A stretch of 24,761 nucleotides of DNA from NCBI GenBank assembly GCA_002431395.1, contig DJEU01000034.1:22638-47398 (forward strand), read 5' to 3'. The notes below the pieces were generated by a model that saw only the letters and a program-made list of their open reading frames with translations, did no database searches and was not told the origin of the DNA. Origin of the DNA: Lachnoclostridium sp. UBA5890 (GTDB lineage Bacteria; Bacillota; Clostridia; Lachnospirales; Lachnospiraceae). Below, one piece after another: positions 1-9,421 of this stretch (its first letter is position 1; each line of letters starts with the position of its first letter). Made by a program: the position numbers and the translations under genes.

Positions 1-44
1 AAGTGTTCGAAATGCGAATGTGCTGGGATGGGTGTCCTGAATAG

Positions 45-1223
45 TTACAGTAATTCTTCTATTGTTTCCACCACTTTTGCCGAGGCATTTCCGTCGTCCC
101 AGCAATTGTATTTTTTGCGGAAATTTTCATAACGCTCCTCGTATTCGGAAGCATTGTAGTTTTTGATATCACGGATCAATTCGTCGGTATCCATCGAAAT
201 CGGTCCCGGCATTTCCCCGCGGTAATCAAAATAAAAACCACGCAGATCATTTTTGTATTTATCCAGATCGTACGCATAAAAGAACATTGGACGGTGTAAT
301 ATGCTATAGTCAAACATGACGGATGAATAATCCGTGATCAGCATATCGGACACCAAAAATAACTCCGCGATGTCATTACTCTGATCAAAATGATAGATAA
401 ATCCTTTGTGCTGAAACCAGTCAATGTAATCCATGATGAGATAATGATATTTGACGATCAAAATGTACTCATCCTGCAGCGCCTCTTTCAATTTCTGAAA
501 CGACAGCTTCGGACTGAATTTGTAACTCGAATTTTCATTAAACTCATCATCGCGGAACGTCGGTGCATACAGCAGGATCTTCTTATCCAGCGGCAGTCCC
601 AGACGGCGTTTTAACCGCACGATATCTTCCTCATTGTTCTTCTTAAATAAAATGTCATTTCGCGGATATCCGATCTCCAGCATACATTTATTGAAATCAA
701 ACGCGCGCCGGAATGTCGTCGTGGAAAACGGATTCTGGGAAATAAGGTAATCCCAGCTCTGCACATTTTTCACAAATCCCCTCTGATAGGACTCGATATC
801 CGTCTCATTTACCATAAACACATCTTCCATGTCAAGAACCAGTTTTTTCAGCGGTGTTCCATGCCATGTCTGAATGTAATAGCAGCCCTTCCGCTTGATC
901 AGCCATTCCGGCTGGCGGCAGTCAAACACCCACACTTTCGCAGTTGCCATATAATATAAGTATCGCAATCGTCCATATCGGAACTGATAGCCATCCCCCG
1001 GTATCGGATACGGCTCATTTTCGTAAAACCACGTGCATTCCCATTTTTCCTGGTAACCATTTTCTACCATATATTCAAAGATATGCCGCGGATTTCCCGA
1101 ATAGCTTTTTCCGAGACTGGAGTCAAATACAATACGCTTTTTATTGACCGGTATGATCACACACATAATCCGGTACAACAGGATAACCAGCTTTTTTACG
1201 ATATATCGAATTACGGTTCTCAC
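45..1223 (-). CDS. CDP-glycerol glycerophosphotransferase family protein (TagB/TagF-like)
   Basis: Predicted peripheral membrane enzyme that transfers glycerol phosphate from CDP-glycerol to a growing wall teichoic acid-like or capsular polymer. The 392-residue protein has the family signatures WHGTPLKK (about 120-127), APTFRDDEF (220-228), ITDYSSVMFDY (296-306), RPMFFYAYD (311-319) and GFYFD (329-333). A hydrophobic, basic stretch at residues 4-26 may hold it at the membrane. I start it at a GTG (1221-1223) because GGAGG lies 6 nt upstream and the preceding gene stops at 1225; the first in-frame ATG (1304) would overlap that gene by 80 bp and has no ribosome site. Last gene of a three-gene operon. 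Unlike its two neighbours it lacks the N-terminal glycosyltransferase domain. The exact polymer is not readable from sequence. Confidence 0.9.
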   Translation of the reverse strand: MRTVIRYIVKKLVILLYRIMCVIIPVNKKRIVFDSSLGKSYSGNPRHIFEYMVENGYQEKWECTWFYENEPYPIPGDGYQFRYGRLRYLYYMATAKVWVFDCRQPEWLIKRKGCYYIQTWHGTPLKKLVLDMEDVFMVNETDIESYQRGFVKNVQSWDYLISQNPFSTTTFRRAFDFNKCMLEIGYPRNDILFKKNNEEDIVRLKRRLGLPLDKKILLYAPTFRDDEFNENSSYKFSPKLSFQKLKEALQDEYILIVKYHYLIMDYIDWFQHKGFIYHFDQSNDIAELFLVSDMLITDYSSVMFDYSILHRPMFFYAYDLDKYKNDLRGFYFDYRGEMPGPISMDTDELIRDIKNYNASEYEERYENFRKKYNCWDDGNASAKVVETIEELL

Positions 1224-1224
1224 A

Positions 1225-3600
1225 TCATTCCTCCGTTTCTGCAAAAGTAGGCTTTGCCCCTTCGAACACAATATCAATCGCACGTTTTGACGCGTGTCCG
1301 TCATCTACATGACAGAATTTATCATAGAAGCGGTCATAACGCTCTTTGTATTTCTCCGAAATTTCATCGATATGGTGCAGGGCATCCACAAGTTCGTCAT
1401 TGGTTTGTACAATCGGTCCCGGAAGTTCGGTATTCATGTCAAAATACATTCCGCGGATCTCGTCTTTATAATCTTCATAATCATACGCAAAGAACAGCAT
1501 CGGACGACGCAGGTTCGCATAGTCAAAAAATACGGATGAATAATCCGTGATACAAATATCACTTGCCAGATACAAACGGGATACATCGTTGTAGGTGCTT
1601 CCGTTGTATACAAAATCTTCCAGTCCAGTCAAGTCCAGACTGTCCGCGATATAATAATGCGTACGAAGCAGAATGACACTGTCTTTTCCAAATTCTTTCC
1701 GCATACGCTCCAGATCCATCGCCAGTGTGAATTTGTATTTTCCTTTTCCATAAAACTGGTTGTCACGCCATGTCGGCGCATACAGGATAACGCGCTTATC
1801 TTCCGGAATGCCAAATTCTTTCTTCACTTGTTTCGCGATCTCGTCTGCCCGCTCCGAATACAAAATGTCATTTCTTGGATATCCGACCTCAATGATCTTC
1901 TCGCGTGGCACGCAGAATGCGCGCTCAAATACATCCGTCGAAAAACGGTTTGCAGAGATCAGATAATTCCAAGCCTTGCCTTGACGGTAAAACATCGTCT
2001 TATGATTCTGGCTTGCCGCATGAATATCATCCAAGTCAAACGCAAGTTTTTTCAGCGGTGTACCATGCCACGTCTCCAAAAACATCACTTCCTCGCGCTT
2101 TTTAAACCACGCCGGCTGTCTCGTATTACAGATAATGTACTTCGAACGGGACAGATAATATACATAGCGGAGGGTATGCCGCTTACAGATCGGCGGGTGT
2201 CCCTTCATCTCCTTGGCGCGCTTATTGAGGCACCAGATGTAATGATATTTATCTCCGTATGTATCATATAAATATTCATACAAATATTTCGGACTGTCCG
2301 AATAACTTTTTCCAAAGAAACTTTCAACAAATACCCAGTTTTCTTTGACTGGCATTTTCTGGAAAATATGTTTATCAAGAAACCGCCAGTACTGGATCGG
2401 TTTTCCAAACAGACCACGCTTTTTCTGCATCACGTGCGCCAGTCTCTCAAACGGCTTCGCTGTACGGTATTTTCCTTTTACAATGTATCCCAGTTCGATT
2501 CCATGGAAGAAGGTCAGTTCTCTCTTAATCTTCTTCAACTGATCTTTCGGAATCTTCCGCAGGTTTTTCGTATAACGTACACTCTTAGCGCCCTTCAGGC
2601 GGTTCGGAAATTTGCTGATCGTAAACCGGCACAAACGACGGTTTAACGCAAACTGCAAAGACTCTTCCGCATCTTTGATCTCTTCTTTTGCTTTCTCATA
2701 ACTTTCGATATAATCATCCGTTCTGCGTTTTCTCTTCTTCTGGCTGAGTGCCGGCAGATGGATCGGATCGTTGCGGCGGCGCCATACATAAATACTGCTG
2801 CCGTCTACCCACATTTTTCCTTTTGCACCGGCGAGCAGTTTTGCGATGACCGGAACATCCGAATAAAATGTGATCATCTCATCAAACGATACGCCCTGCG
2901 CGTCATAGTACGACTTACGGATCAGAAAATGCTGCATCGTAAAGCGCGTTGACAATACCGCCTCCAATGTCTCACCTTCAAGTGGCACAATTCCCTCGAT
3001 TTCCGAGTCTGCCTTTGCCTTTTCGAAGTCAAAACTGATCGGACGGAACCAGGAAGCATAACGGTTTCCGGTTACGATGTCCGCCTGTTTCTCTTCGGCA
3101 AGACGGTATAATTTGGGAAGCGCATCCTCTAACAGATAATCATCCGCATCCAGAAAATACAGATACGTACCGGTCGCATATTTTACACCGGTATTTCTCG
3201 CTGCTGCCACGCCAAATGGTCGAAGTGGCAGTTCCAATTCACCCTCGACCGGATTTTCTACATTTGCATCATCCGCTTCCTCTTCTTCCTCTTTCTCCTG
3301 TTCTTTTTGCAGCAGATAAGCAGCATATTCTTCTTTATTCATCCCCAGACGTTTCCGTCTGCGTTCTTCCAAAAAAGCACCTTTTCTTTCATAAAATTCA
3401 TCGACATCTTTTTCGTCTTCCATGCGGACATATTTGACAAAACTCTTCTGCAAAATCGTTTCCGGCACCTCATGTCCGTCCTTGTCATCCACAAGGATCA
3501 CTTCGATGTCATCCATTTTCTGATCTTCGATACTCTGAATACAATCTTCTAAGTACGCTGGTCCTTTCAAATAAGGAACAATGATACTAATCTTAGCCAT
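1225..3600 (-). CDS. Bifunctional GT2 glycosyltransferase / CDP-glycerol glycerophosphotransferase
   Basis: A 791-residue fusion. Residues 1-280 are a GT-A family 2 glycosyltransferase: it begins KISIIVPYLKG, has AARNTGVKYATG (133-144) and the metal-binding DADD (151-154). Residues about 420-780 are a glycerophosphotransferase with WHGTPLKK (511-518), APTWRD, LLRTHYY, ITDYSSVFFDYA, RPMLFFAYD and PGP. A highly charged Glu/Lys/Arg-rich insert (about 60-125) interrupts the GT-A fold between the first beta strands and the RNTG motif, which is unusual. The ATG at 3600 is preceded by AGAAGG. Its stop (1225-1227) lies one base before the GTG of the next gene, so the two are probably translationally coupled. 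By family knowledge the product would add a sugar and a glycerol phosphate to a wall or capsule polymer; the substrate is inferred only. Confidence 0.9.
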   Translation of the reverse strand: MAKISIIVPYLKGPAYLEDCIQSIEDQKMDDIEVILVDDKDGHEVPETILQKSFVKYVRMEDEKDVDEFYERKGAFLEERRRKRLGMNKEEYAAYLLQKEQEKEEEEEADDANVENPVEGELELPLRPFGVAAARNTGVKYATGTYLYFLDADDYLLEDALPKLYRLAEEKQADIVTGNRYASWFRPISFDFEKAKADSEIEGIVPLEGETLEAVLSTRFTMQHFLIRKSYYDAQGVSFDEMITFYSDVPVIAKLLAGAKGKMWVDGSSIYVWRRRNDPIHLPALSQKKRKRRTDDYIESYEKAKEEIKDAEESLQFALNRRLCRFTISKFPNRLKGAKSVRYTKNLRKIPKDQLKKIKRELTFFHGIELGYIVKGKYRTAKPFERLAHVMQKKRGLFGKPIQYWRFLDKHIFQKMPVKENWVFVESFFGKSYSDSPKYLYEYLYDTYGDKYHYIWCLNKRAKEMKGHPPICKRHTLRYVYYLSRSKYIICNTRQPAWFKKREEVMFLETWHGTPLKKLAFDLDDIHAASQNHKTMFYRQGKAWNYLISANRFSTDVFERAFCVPREKIIEVGYPRNDILYSERADEIAKQVKKEFGIPEDKRVILYAPTWRDNQFYGKGKYKFTLAMDLERMRKEFGKDSVILLRTHYYIADSLDLTGLEDFVYNGSTYNDVSRLYLASDICITDYSSVFFDYANLRRPMLFFAYDYEDYKDEIRGMYFDMNTELPGPIVQTNDELVDALHHIDEISEKYKERYDRFYDKFCHVDDGHASKRAIDIVFEGAKPTFAETEE

Positions 3601-3624
3601 TTCTTTTAAACCTTCTATCTTATA

Positions 3625-5811
3625 TTATTTGTTACTTTTGTCTGAAAACACGGCATCCACGACTTTTTTCGCCGCCGTTCCGTCTTCCCAGGCGCAATAT
3701 TTTTCGCAAAACGCAGTATACTTATCGCTATACTCTGTTATCACGTTTTCAATGTTCTGCAATGCTCCGATCACTTCATCCGTCGTCATCAGCATCGGTC
3801 CCGGAAGTTCTTCTTCCACATCGATGTAAAATCCGCGGAGCACACTGCGGTACTTCTCCAGATCATACGTAAAGAAAAGCATCGGGCGGCGCAGATTCGC
3901 ATAATCGAAAAATACGGACGAATAATCCGTGATCAGCACATCCGAGATGAGATACAGCCGCGCAATGTCATCGTATTTGCTCAGATTGTACGCAAATCCC
4001 TCGTATTCTGACAGATCGAGCACATCGGCGATAAAATAATGCGTCCGCAGCAAAATGATGTATTCATCCCCAAGCTCTTTCTGCATTTTTGCAAGGTCTA
4101 ACTGCAACGTAAATTTGTATTTGGCATGCCCGTAAAATTCGTCGTCACGCCATGTCGGCGCATACAGAATAATTTTTTTATCCTGCGGCAAATGCAGTTC
4201 TTCCTTGATCTCACGCATCCGTTTTTCCTTATCCTGACAATACAAAATGTCATTTCTCGGATACCCCGTCTCAAGCATTTTACCGTCGTACATGAACGCA
4301 TGTCGGAAAACGTCCTCAGAAAACTGGTTCGGTGCGACAAGATAATCCCACGACCGTGTCTGGATATAGAACTGCTCTTTGTAAAGCGGCGATGCCGTCG
4401 TCACATCTTCCATATCAAATACCAGTTTCTTCAATGGCGTTCCGTGCCACGTCTCCAAAAAGACATTGCCTTTCCGCTTGATAAAATACTGCGGCTGTCT
4501 GCCATTAAATACGATGTATTTGGCTCTTGCCATATAAAAGAAATATTTAAAACTGAACCGCTTCATCTGCTTTGACGGATACGGCAGATTCAGTTTCTTT
4601 CCTGCATTTACCCACATATACCGGTACTTTCCCGGATACGTTTCATTCATATATTCAAAAATGTACTTTGGACTGTCCGAATAACTTTTTCCAAAGAAAC
4701 TCTCGAAAATCACCATGTCGTCGAGCATTTTCATCTTACTGAAAACTTTTTCATACAAATAACGCTTGCATTTTGCGCGGCTCGTACATACGCGGAACAA
4801 CGTCTGCCGTCTCGCATGATTTCGCGTCTTTTTCACAATCTTGTCCGCGTCTCCGGCAAGACCATACGCGATCAGCTTTCTCGGATGATGCTTCAATGAG
4901 ATCTCCGCCCATCCATCTTTTCCAAGAATTTCCAGCGCCTGTTTTAATTCCTTAGCGGTCTCTTTTCTCTCTGCCGCTTTGCTCTCGATCATAAATGGCG
5001 CGATCATCGTCACAAGGCACATTGCAAAGCGATAATGAAATGCTCTGCCGTTTTCTTTATCCACAGACCGACTTGCCATCTCATAACTCTTCATCGCCTC
5101 TGCCACTTTTTTGGCAGGATCCTTTTTCTGTAAAAGCGATGGCAGATTGATCGGATCGTTATGCTTTCTCTTTATATAAGTTCCTTTTTCCTGATAAACC
5201 GTCTTTGGTGCCTTTGCCAATATCTCCATCAGCACTGGAATATCGGAATCGTATTCCAATTCTTCACAGAAATGAATCGGATTTTCTATCAAAAGTCTGC
5301 GCGGGATCAACAATCCCAGCGTCGATATATTTTGCCAGCTTTTGGTATTTATAATGAGATACTCATACGGATTCTCCGGATCAGCAACCGCCTCTCCTCC
5401 CTCGTCGCCATTGGTATCATTTTGTTCGTCTAATTTTTCCCCATTGTCCTGATATACCTTGCGGCTGTACCATGTCTCGGTTTTGGAAATGTAAACCACC
5501 GTTTCCGGTTCTGCTTTCTCTGCCAATGCCTCCAGCGTATCCTCTGTCAGATAATCGTCGGCATCCAAAAACATTACATATTCTCCCTGTGCCTTTTCTA
5601 TTCCCGCGTTTCTCGCCCCCGCGACACCCTTTTCTTCCTGCATCACGGTGACAATGTTCAGCTTCTCCGGAATCCCCTCTTCCGGTGCCCCACATCCATC
5701 ACAAACAAGAATCACTTCAAAGTCCTGAAATGTCTGCTCTGCCAGGCTCGCCAAACAATCTTTTATATACTGTTTTTCATCATGATAAGCAATAACCACA
5801 CTTATCTTCAT
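3625..5811 (-). CDS. Bifunctional GT2 glycosyltransferase / CDP-glycerol glycerophosphotransferase
   Basis: A 728-residue fusion with the same architecture as the next gene in the operon. The N-terminal GT-A domain starts KISVVIAYHDEKQY, has GARNAGIEKAQGEY (65-78) and DADD (83-86). The C-terminal glycerophosphotransferase has WHGTPLKK (455-462), APTWRDDEF, LLRTHYF, ITDYSSVFFDYA and RPMLFFTYD. I choose the ATG at 5811 rather than 5826 because GGAGG sits 8 nt before it; the earlier ATG overlaps that ribosome site. First gene of the operon, with a promoter about 50 bp upstream (5858-5887). The gap to the next gene is only 24 bp. High similarity of motifs and spacing suggests that this and the 1225-3600 gene are tandem duplicates that have diverged in the linker. 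Confidence 0.9.
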   Translation of the reverse strand: MKISVVIAYHDEKQYIKDCLASLAEQTFQDFEVILVCDGCGAPEEGIPEKLNIVTVMQEEKGVAGARNAGIEKAQGEYVMFLDADDYLTEDTLEALAEKAEPETVVYISKTETWYSRKVYQDNGEKLDEQNDTNGDEGGEAVADPENPYEYLIINTKSWQNISTLGLLIPRRLLIENPIHFCEELEYDSDIPVLMEILAKAPKTVYQEKGTYIKRKHNDPINLPSLLQKKDPAKKVAEAMKSYEMASRSVDKENGRAFHYRFAMCLVTMIAPFMIESKAAERKETAKELKQALEILGKDGWAEISLKHHPRKLIAYGLAGDADKIVKKTRNHARRQTLFRVCTSRAKCKRYLYEKVFSKMKMLDDMVIFESFFGKSYSDSPKYIFEYMNETYPGKYRYMWVNAGKKLNLPYPSKQMKRFSFKYFFYMARAKYIVFNGRQPQYFIKRKGNVFLETWHGTPLKKLVFDMEDVTTASPLYKEQFYIQTRSWDYLVAPNQFSEDVFRHAFMYDGKMLETGYPRNDILYCQDKEKRMREIKEELHLPQDKKIILYAPTWRDDEFYGHAKYKFTLQLDLAKMQKELGDEYIILLRTHYFIADVLDLSEYEGFAYNLSKYDDIARLYLISDVLITDYSSVFFDYANLRRPMLFFTYDLEKYRSVLRGFYIDVEEELPGPMLMTTDEVIGALQNIENVITEYSDKYTAFCEKYCAWEDGTAAKKVVDAVFSDKSNK

Positions 5812-5857
5812 GTAACATTCCTCCATCTCTTTTCATGCGTTTATGCACACATAATTT

Positions 5858-5887
5858 ATTATACCACAGACGCCTCAGGAATGGCAA
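5858..5887 (-). promoter_or_regulatory. Sigma-70/A-type promoter for the glycosyltransferase operon
   Basis: Reading the minus strand: -35 TTGCCA (5882-5887), 18-bp spacer, -10 TATAAT (5858-5863). It lies between the terminator of the upstream DUF1002 gene and the start at 5811, so the three glycosyltransferase genes probably form their own transcription unit. Confidence 0.75.
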
Positions 5888-5890
5888 GTT

Positions 5891-5938
5891 AAAAAAATCT
5901 CCCCGCCTTGGTGCCACCGCGCCAAAACAGGGAGATTT
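5891..5938 (-). terminator. Rho-independent terminator after the DUF1002 gene
   Basis: On the minus strand a perfect 9-bp stem AAATCTCCC / GGGAGATTT (5930-5938 with 5895-5903) encloses a GC-rich loop and is followed by seven T residues (5891-5897). It starts 12 bp after the stop codon of the DUF1002 gene and closes the sugar kinase-dapL-DUF1002 unit. Confidence 0.9.
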
Positions 5939-5950
5939 CATAATTTTCAA

Positions 5951-6868
5951 TCAGAACCAGGACGATACCGTCTCGGCAATTTTCTTAAAGAATGATACGA
6001 TCTTGTCAAGCCAGCCCTGCGCCTCATCTACGGTCAATCCCAAATCCTGGAGTTTGTTGTAGATGCTTTCTGCCTGCTGTTTCAGCTTGTCGACATCAAG
6101 ATCCAATTTACTGATTTTGTCAAACAATTGTGCGAGTTTCTGCTTCTGCGCATCCGTCAGGCTGACACCAAGTTCATCGGCCGATTCTTCGATCGCTTTC
6201 TGGAGATCGTCCGCATCTTTGATATCGCCATTTGCCACTTTTTCTTTCACAAGTGCCATCAGCTTCTCTGCATCGTCGGAGCCAATGCTCTGTGCCAGTT
6301 CACTGGTCAGCACAAGTTCATTCGTAGCGGCATCCTCACGGTCATCACTTAATGTCTCGCCGGTCATTGCCTCATAGGCTTTCATTGCCCCGACAAGCGC
6401 TGCCGTACCAGAAAGTTCAAACGGACCGGCGACGATCACATCCGCATCCGTGATACCGGCGGTGATCAATGCATTGGTGTACATTCCGCTCGTACAATAG
6501 GTGATATTTTTTGTCTCTACATGAATGCCTTTTCCCTCTTCCCCTTTTTCGATACGGACGGACGAAAGTGCTTTCGTTCCAATGACCGAAGCGGAGAGAT
6601 AGTCGTCAAGATATTCATGTTCGTCTTTGTTTGTTACCTGTAAAACTTCGTAATTGTCAAGGTCTGACTCGGTCACGCCAAGGAGACTTAAGACAATGTC
6701 TTTCTGCTGTGCGTTCAAGTCTGCTCCCAATGAGATATAAGGAGAAACCTCTACGGATGCATCATCCGAATTTCCTGTGGAATCTGCCTTCACAACCGTG
6801 GTCGGCAGGGCACAGATCAGCAATGCCAAACTAAGCAGCACTGCGGTTACTTTACTACGTTTCTTCAT
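5951..6868 (-). CDS. Secreted DUF1002 domain-containing protein (YpuA-like)
   Basis: About 305 residues. It begins MKKRSKVTAVLLSLALLICA with a classic signal peptide, probably cleaved after VVKA, so it is expected outside the membrane. The mature part (PYISLGADL, QQKDIVLSLLGV, ITYCTSGMYTNALITAGI, VAGPFELSGTAALVG) matches the DUF1002 family, whose function is unknown. The C-terminal third is helical and Lys/Asp-rich with an amphipathic tail ending SSWF. The start at 6868 has GGAGG 5 nt upstream; an in-frame ATG 30 bp earlier (6898) has no such site. It starts 35 bp after the dapL stop, so co-transcription with dapL is likely. A strong terminator follows. Confidence 0.85.
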   Translation of the reverse strand: MKKRSKVTAVLLSLALLICALPTTVVKADSTGNSDDASVEVSPYISLGADLNAQQKDIVLSLLGVTESDLDNYEVLQVTNKDEHEYLDDYLSASVIGTKALSSVRIEKGEEGKGIHVETKNITYCTSGMYTNALITAGITDADVIVAGPFELSGTAALVGAMKAYEAMTGETLSDDREDAATNELVLTSELAQSIGSDDAEKLMALVKEKVANGDIKDADDLQKAIEESADELGVSLTDAQKQKLAQLFDKISKLDLDVDKLKQQAESIYNKLQDLGLTVDEAQGWLDKIVSFFKKIAETVSSWF

Positions 6869-6902
6869 ATAGACCTCCATTCTGAGACGACATGACACGA
6901 AT

Positions 6903-8114
6903 TTATTTTACGATACGCTCCATCGCCTCTTTGGTATTCTCTAAAGAGCCAAATGCAGTCAGTCGGAAATATCCTTCTCCGCTTGGTCCGAAACCGCTTC
7001 CCGGTGTTCCGACGATGTTCAGGTTCTCCAGCAAATAATCGAAGAAATCCCAGGATGTCATATTGTCCGGTGTCTTCAACCAGATATATGGTGCGTTTAC
7101 ACCGCCAAATACGGTATATCCTGCATTTGTCAATCCCTCGCGGATGATCTTTGCATTGTTCATGTAATATGCAATCTGCTCTTTTGTCTGTTTCTTTCCT
7201 TCCGGACTATATACTGCTTCGCCGGCGCGCTGGATGATATAAGGTGCTCCGTTGAACTTGGTTCCGTGTCTTCTTGCCCAGAGACTGTTCAGTGACACAC
7301 CGTCACAGGTAAGCTCTTTCGGAATCACGGTAAATCCAAGACGAGTTCCGGTAAATCCGGCATTTTTGGAGAAACTTCTCATCTCGATCGCACATTTCTT
7401 CGCTCCATCGCATTCGTAAATGCTGTGTGGTACGTCGTCCTCGGAAATGTATGCTTCATAAGCTGCATCATAAATAATAACAGAACCTTTTGTCAAAGCA
7501 AAGTCAACCCACTTCTGAAGCTGATCTTTATTTAATGTTGTTCCGGTCGGATTATTTGGGCAGCAGATGTAAATGATATCCGGTGTCTCTTTTGGAAGTT
7601 CCGGTACAAAATTATTTTCTGCGGTACATGGCATATAAATTACATTTGACCATGCTTCTTTCTCTTTCACGTAGTCTCCGGTTCTACCTGCCATGGCATT
7701 GGTATCTACATAAACCGGGTAAACCGGATCACATACTGCGATACGGTTATTCTGTGCGAAAATGTCTCCGATGTTTCCGGAATCACTCTTTGCTCCGTCA
7801 CTTACGAAGATCTCGTCGATAGCAATGTCCACGCCACGTGCTTTGTAATCGTTTTCTACGATCGCACTGCGCAGAAATTCGTAACCAAGATCCGGCGCAT
7901 AACCGTGAAATGTCTCAGCATGAGCCATTTCATCAACGGCTTTGTGCATTGCGTCAATGACTGCCGGCGCAAGAGGAAGTGTTACGTCTCCGATTCCGAG
8001 ACGGATCACTTTTTTGTCCGGATTTGCTTCTGTATACGCATTTACTTTCTTCGCAATCGTCGAAAAAAGGTAACTTCCAGGTAATTTCAAATAGTTGTCG
8101 TTAATTTTATACAT
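6903..8114 (-). CDS. dapL: LL-diaminopimelate aminotransferase
   Basis: A PLP-dependent class I/II aminotransferase of 403 residues that converts tetrahydrodipicolinate plus glutamate directly to LL-diaminopimelate, the short DapL route to lysine and peptidoglycan precursors. Diagnostic segments are VIRLGIGDVTLPL (36-48), FHGYAPDLGYEFLR (69-82), CCPNNPTGT (184-192), DAAYEAY (216-222) and the Schiff-base lysine in SFSKNAGFTGTRLGF (K250). Length is normal for the family. The start at 8114 has GGAGG 6 nt upstream; the longer in-frame ORF back to 8183 runs into the sugar kinase gene. It lies 40 bp downstream of the sugar kinase gene with no terminator between, so it is probably transcribed from the promoter at 9290-9318. 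Confidence 0.95.
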   Translation of the reverse strand: MYKINDNYLKLPGSYLFSTIAKKVNAYTEANPDKKVIRLGIGDVTLPLAPAVIDAMHKAVDEMAHAETFHGYAPDLGYEFLRSAIVENDYKARGVDIAIDEIFVSDGAKSDSGNIGDIFAQNNRIAVCDPVYPVYVDTNAMAGRTGDYVKEKEAWSNVIYMPCTAENNFVPELPKETPDIIYICCPNNPTGTTLNKDQLQKWVDFALTKGSVIIYDAAYEAYISEDDVPHSIYECDGAKKCAIEMRSFSKNAGFTGTRLGFTVIPKELTCDGVSLNSLWARRHGTKFNGAPYIIQRAGEAVYSPEGKKQTKEQIAYYMNNAKIIREGLTNAGYTVFGGVNAPYIWLKTPDNMTSWDFFDYLLENLNIVGTPGSGFGPSGEGYFRLTAFGSLENTKEAMERIVK

Positions 8115-8154
8115 GTCATTCCTCCATACAAATTTATGTTCGTTTATCTGCGGA

Positions 8155-9252
8155 TTATCGCTGTACACGAGCTCCTGCACCACCCATGATGGCTTCTACT
8201 TCTTTCTTGCTTGCCATCGTAGTATCACCAGGAGTTGTCATTGCCAATGCACCGTGAGCTGCTCCATAATTTACAGCAAGTTCTGCATTTTCTGTTGTCA
8301 TCAAACCATAGATCAAACCGGAAGCAAAGGAATCTCCGCCGCCGACACGGTCCATGATCTCAAGTCCTTTATAATCTTTGGCTTTAAAGATCTCGCCATC
8401 TGCCCAGCAGATTGCACTCCAGTCATTGACTGTCGCTGTCTTTACTTCACGAAGTGTCGTTGCTACCGCTTTAAAGTTTGGATATGTCTTCGCTGCCTCG
8501 TTGATCATTTTCTTGTATCCGTCCAAATTCAATTCTTTCAGATTGGCATCATTTCCCTCGATCTCAAATCCAAGACAAGCCGTGAAATCTTCTTCATTTC
8601 CGATCATTACGTCTACGTATTTCGCGATTTCTTTATTTACTTCCTGTGCTTTCTCGATACCACCGATCGCGCTCCACATGGATGGACGGTAGTTGAGGTC
8701 ATAAGAAACGATAGTTCCGTACTTCTTCGCTGCCTTGATGGCTGCCAATACGGTCTCGCATGACTGCTCGGACAAAGCGGCATAAATTCCACCGGTATGT
8801 AACCAGCGTGCACCCAATTCGCCAAAGATATAATCAAAATCGAAATCTTCCGGTTTTGCCTTAGAAATGGCTGTGTTAGCACGGTCGGAACATCCTACGG
8901 CACCACGGATACCAAATCCGCGCTCGGTAAAGTTTAAACCGTTACGACATACACGTCCGATTCCGTCGGTCTCCATCCATTTGATCAAAGAAGTGTCGAC
9001 ACCGCCCTGCAAAATGAAGTCTTCCATCAATTTACCTACTTCATTGTCCGCAAATGCTGTGATCACACCTGTGTTCATGCCAAAGCATCTTCTCAAGCCA
9101 CGAACTACATTGTACTCACCGCCGCCTTCCCAGGCACGAAACGATCTTGCGGTACGGATGCGTCCTTCGCCCGGATCCAGACGAAGCATTACTTCGCCAA
9201 GCGAAACAGCATCATATTTACATTCTTCTGCGGGTCTTAAATTTAAGTTCAT
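8155..9252 (-). CDS. PfkB-family carbohydrate kinase, 2-keto-3-deoxygluconate kinase-like
   Basis: A 365-residue ribokinase/PfkB protein that phosphorylates a sugar or sugar acid with ATP. The N-terminal substrate region reads SLGEVMLRLDPGEGR with EGGGEYNVVRGLRR, an inner motif GNEEDF, and the C-terminal PfkB signature DRVGGGDSFASGLIYGL carries the catalytic Asp. The N-terminal pattern and GNEEDF resemble KdgK-type enzymes of the Entner-Doudoroff or uronate pathway, but the substrate cannot be fixed. At 365 residues it is somewhat longer than a standard 310-340-residue KdgK. The ATG at 9252 has GGAGG 8 nt upstream and a good promoter; the frame stays open to 9486, but that stretch is repeat DNA. 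First gene of the kinase-dapL-DUF1002 unit. Confidence 0.88.
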   Translation of the reverse strand: MNLNLRPAEECKYDAVSLGEVMLRLDPGEGRIRTARSFRAWEGGGEYNVVRGLRRCFGMNTGVITAFADNEVGKLMEDFILQGGVDTSLIKWMETDGIGRVCRNGLNFTERGFGIRGAVGCSDRANTAISKAKPEDFDFDYIFGELGARWLHTGGIYAALSEQSCETVLAAIKAAKKYGTIVSYDLNYRPSMWSAIGGIEKAQEVNKEIAKYVDVMIGNEEDFTACLGFEIEGNDANLKELNLDGYKKMINEAAKTYPNFKAVATTLREVKTATVNDWSAICWADGEIFKAKDYKGLEIMDRVGGGDSFASGLIYGLMTTENAELAVNYGAAHGALAMTTPGDTTMASKKEVEAIMGGAGARVQR

Positions 9253-9289
9253 TTTTTCTTCCTCCAAACTGAATATTTTTCTGCATACC

Positions 9290-9318
9290 ATTATACAACG
9301 AAAAATTCGATGGGGCAA
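9290..9318 (-). promoter_or_regulatory. Sigma-70/A-type promoter for the sugar kinase-dapL unit
   Basis: Minus strand: -35 TTGCCC (9313-9318), 17-bp spacer, -10 TATAAT (9290-9295), giving a short leader before the GGAGG and ATG at 9252. No operator-like palindrome was seen in the leader. Confidence 0.8.
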
Positions 9319-9421
9319 GTGTTTCTTTTTAGGGAAAGTTTGCAGAATTTGGCGATATTTTCTCGATAGGGGAGGGGGCGGCTTTGGTGTTGTGTGGGGC
9401 TCTGGTGTTATGGGGCGAGGG

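Noticed and set aside
1657..2271. 204-codon plus-strand ORF
   Set aside because: Antisense to a well-supported glycosyltransferase fusion gene.
8095..8763. 222-codon plus-strand ORF
   Set aside because: Antisense to the sugar kinase gene, Cys/Phe-rich shadow translation without a ribosome site.
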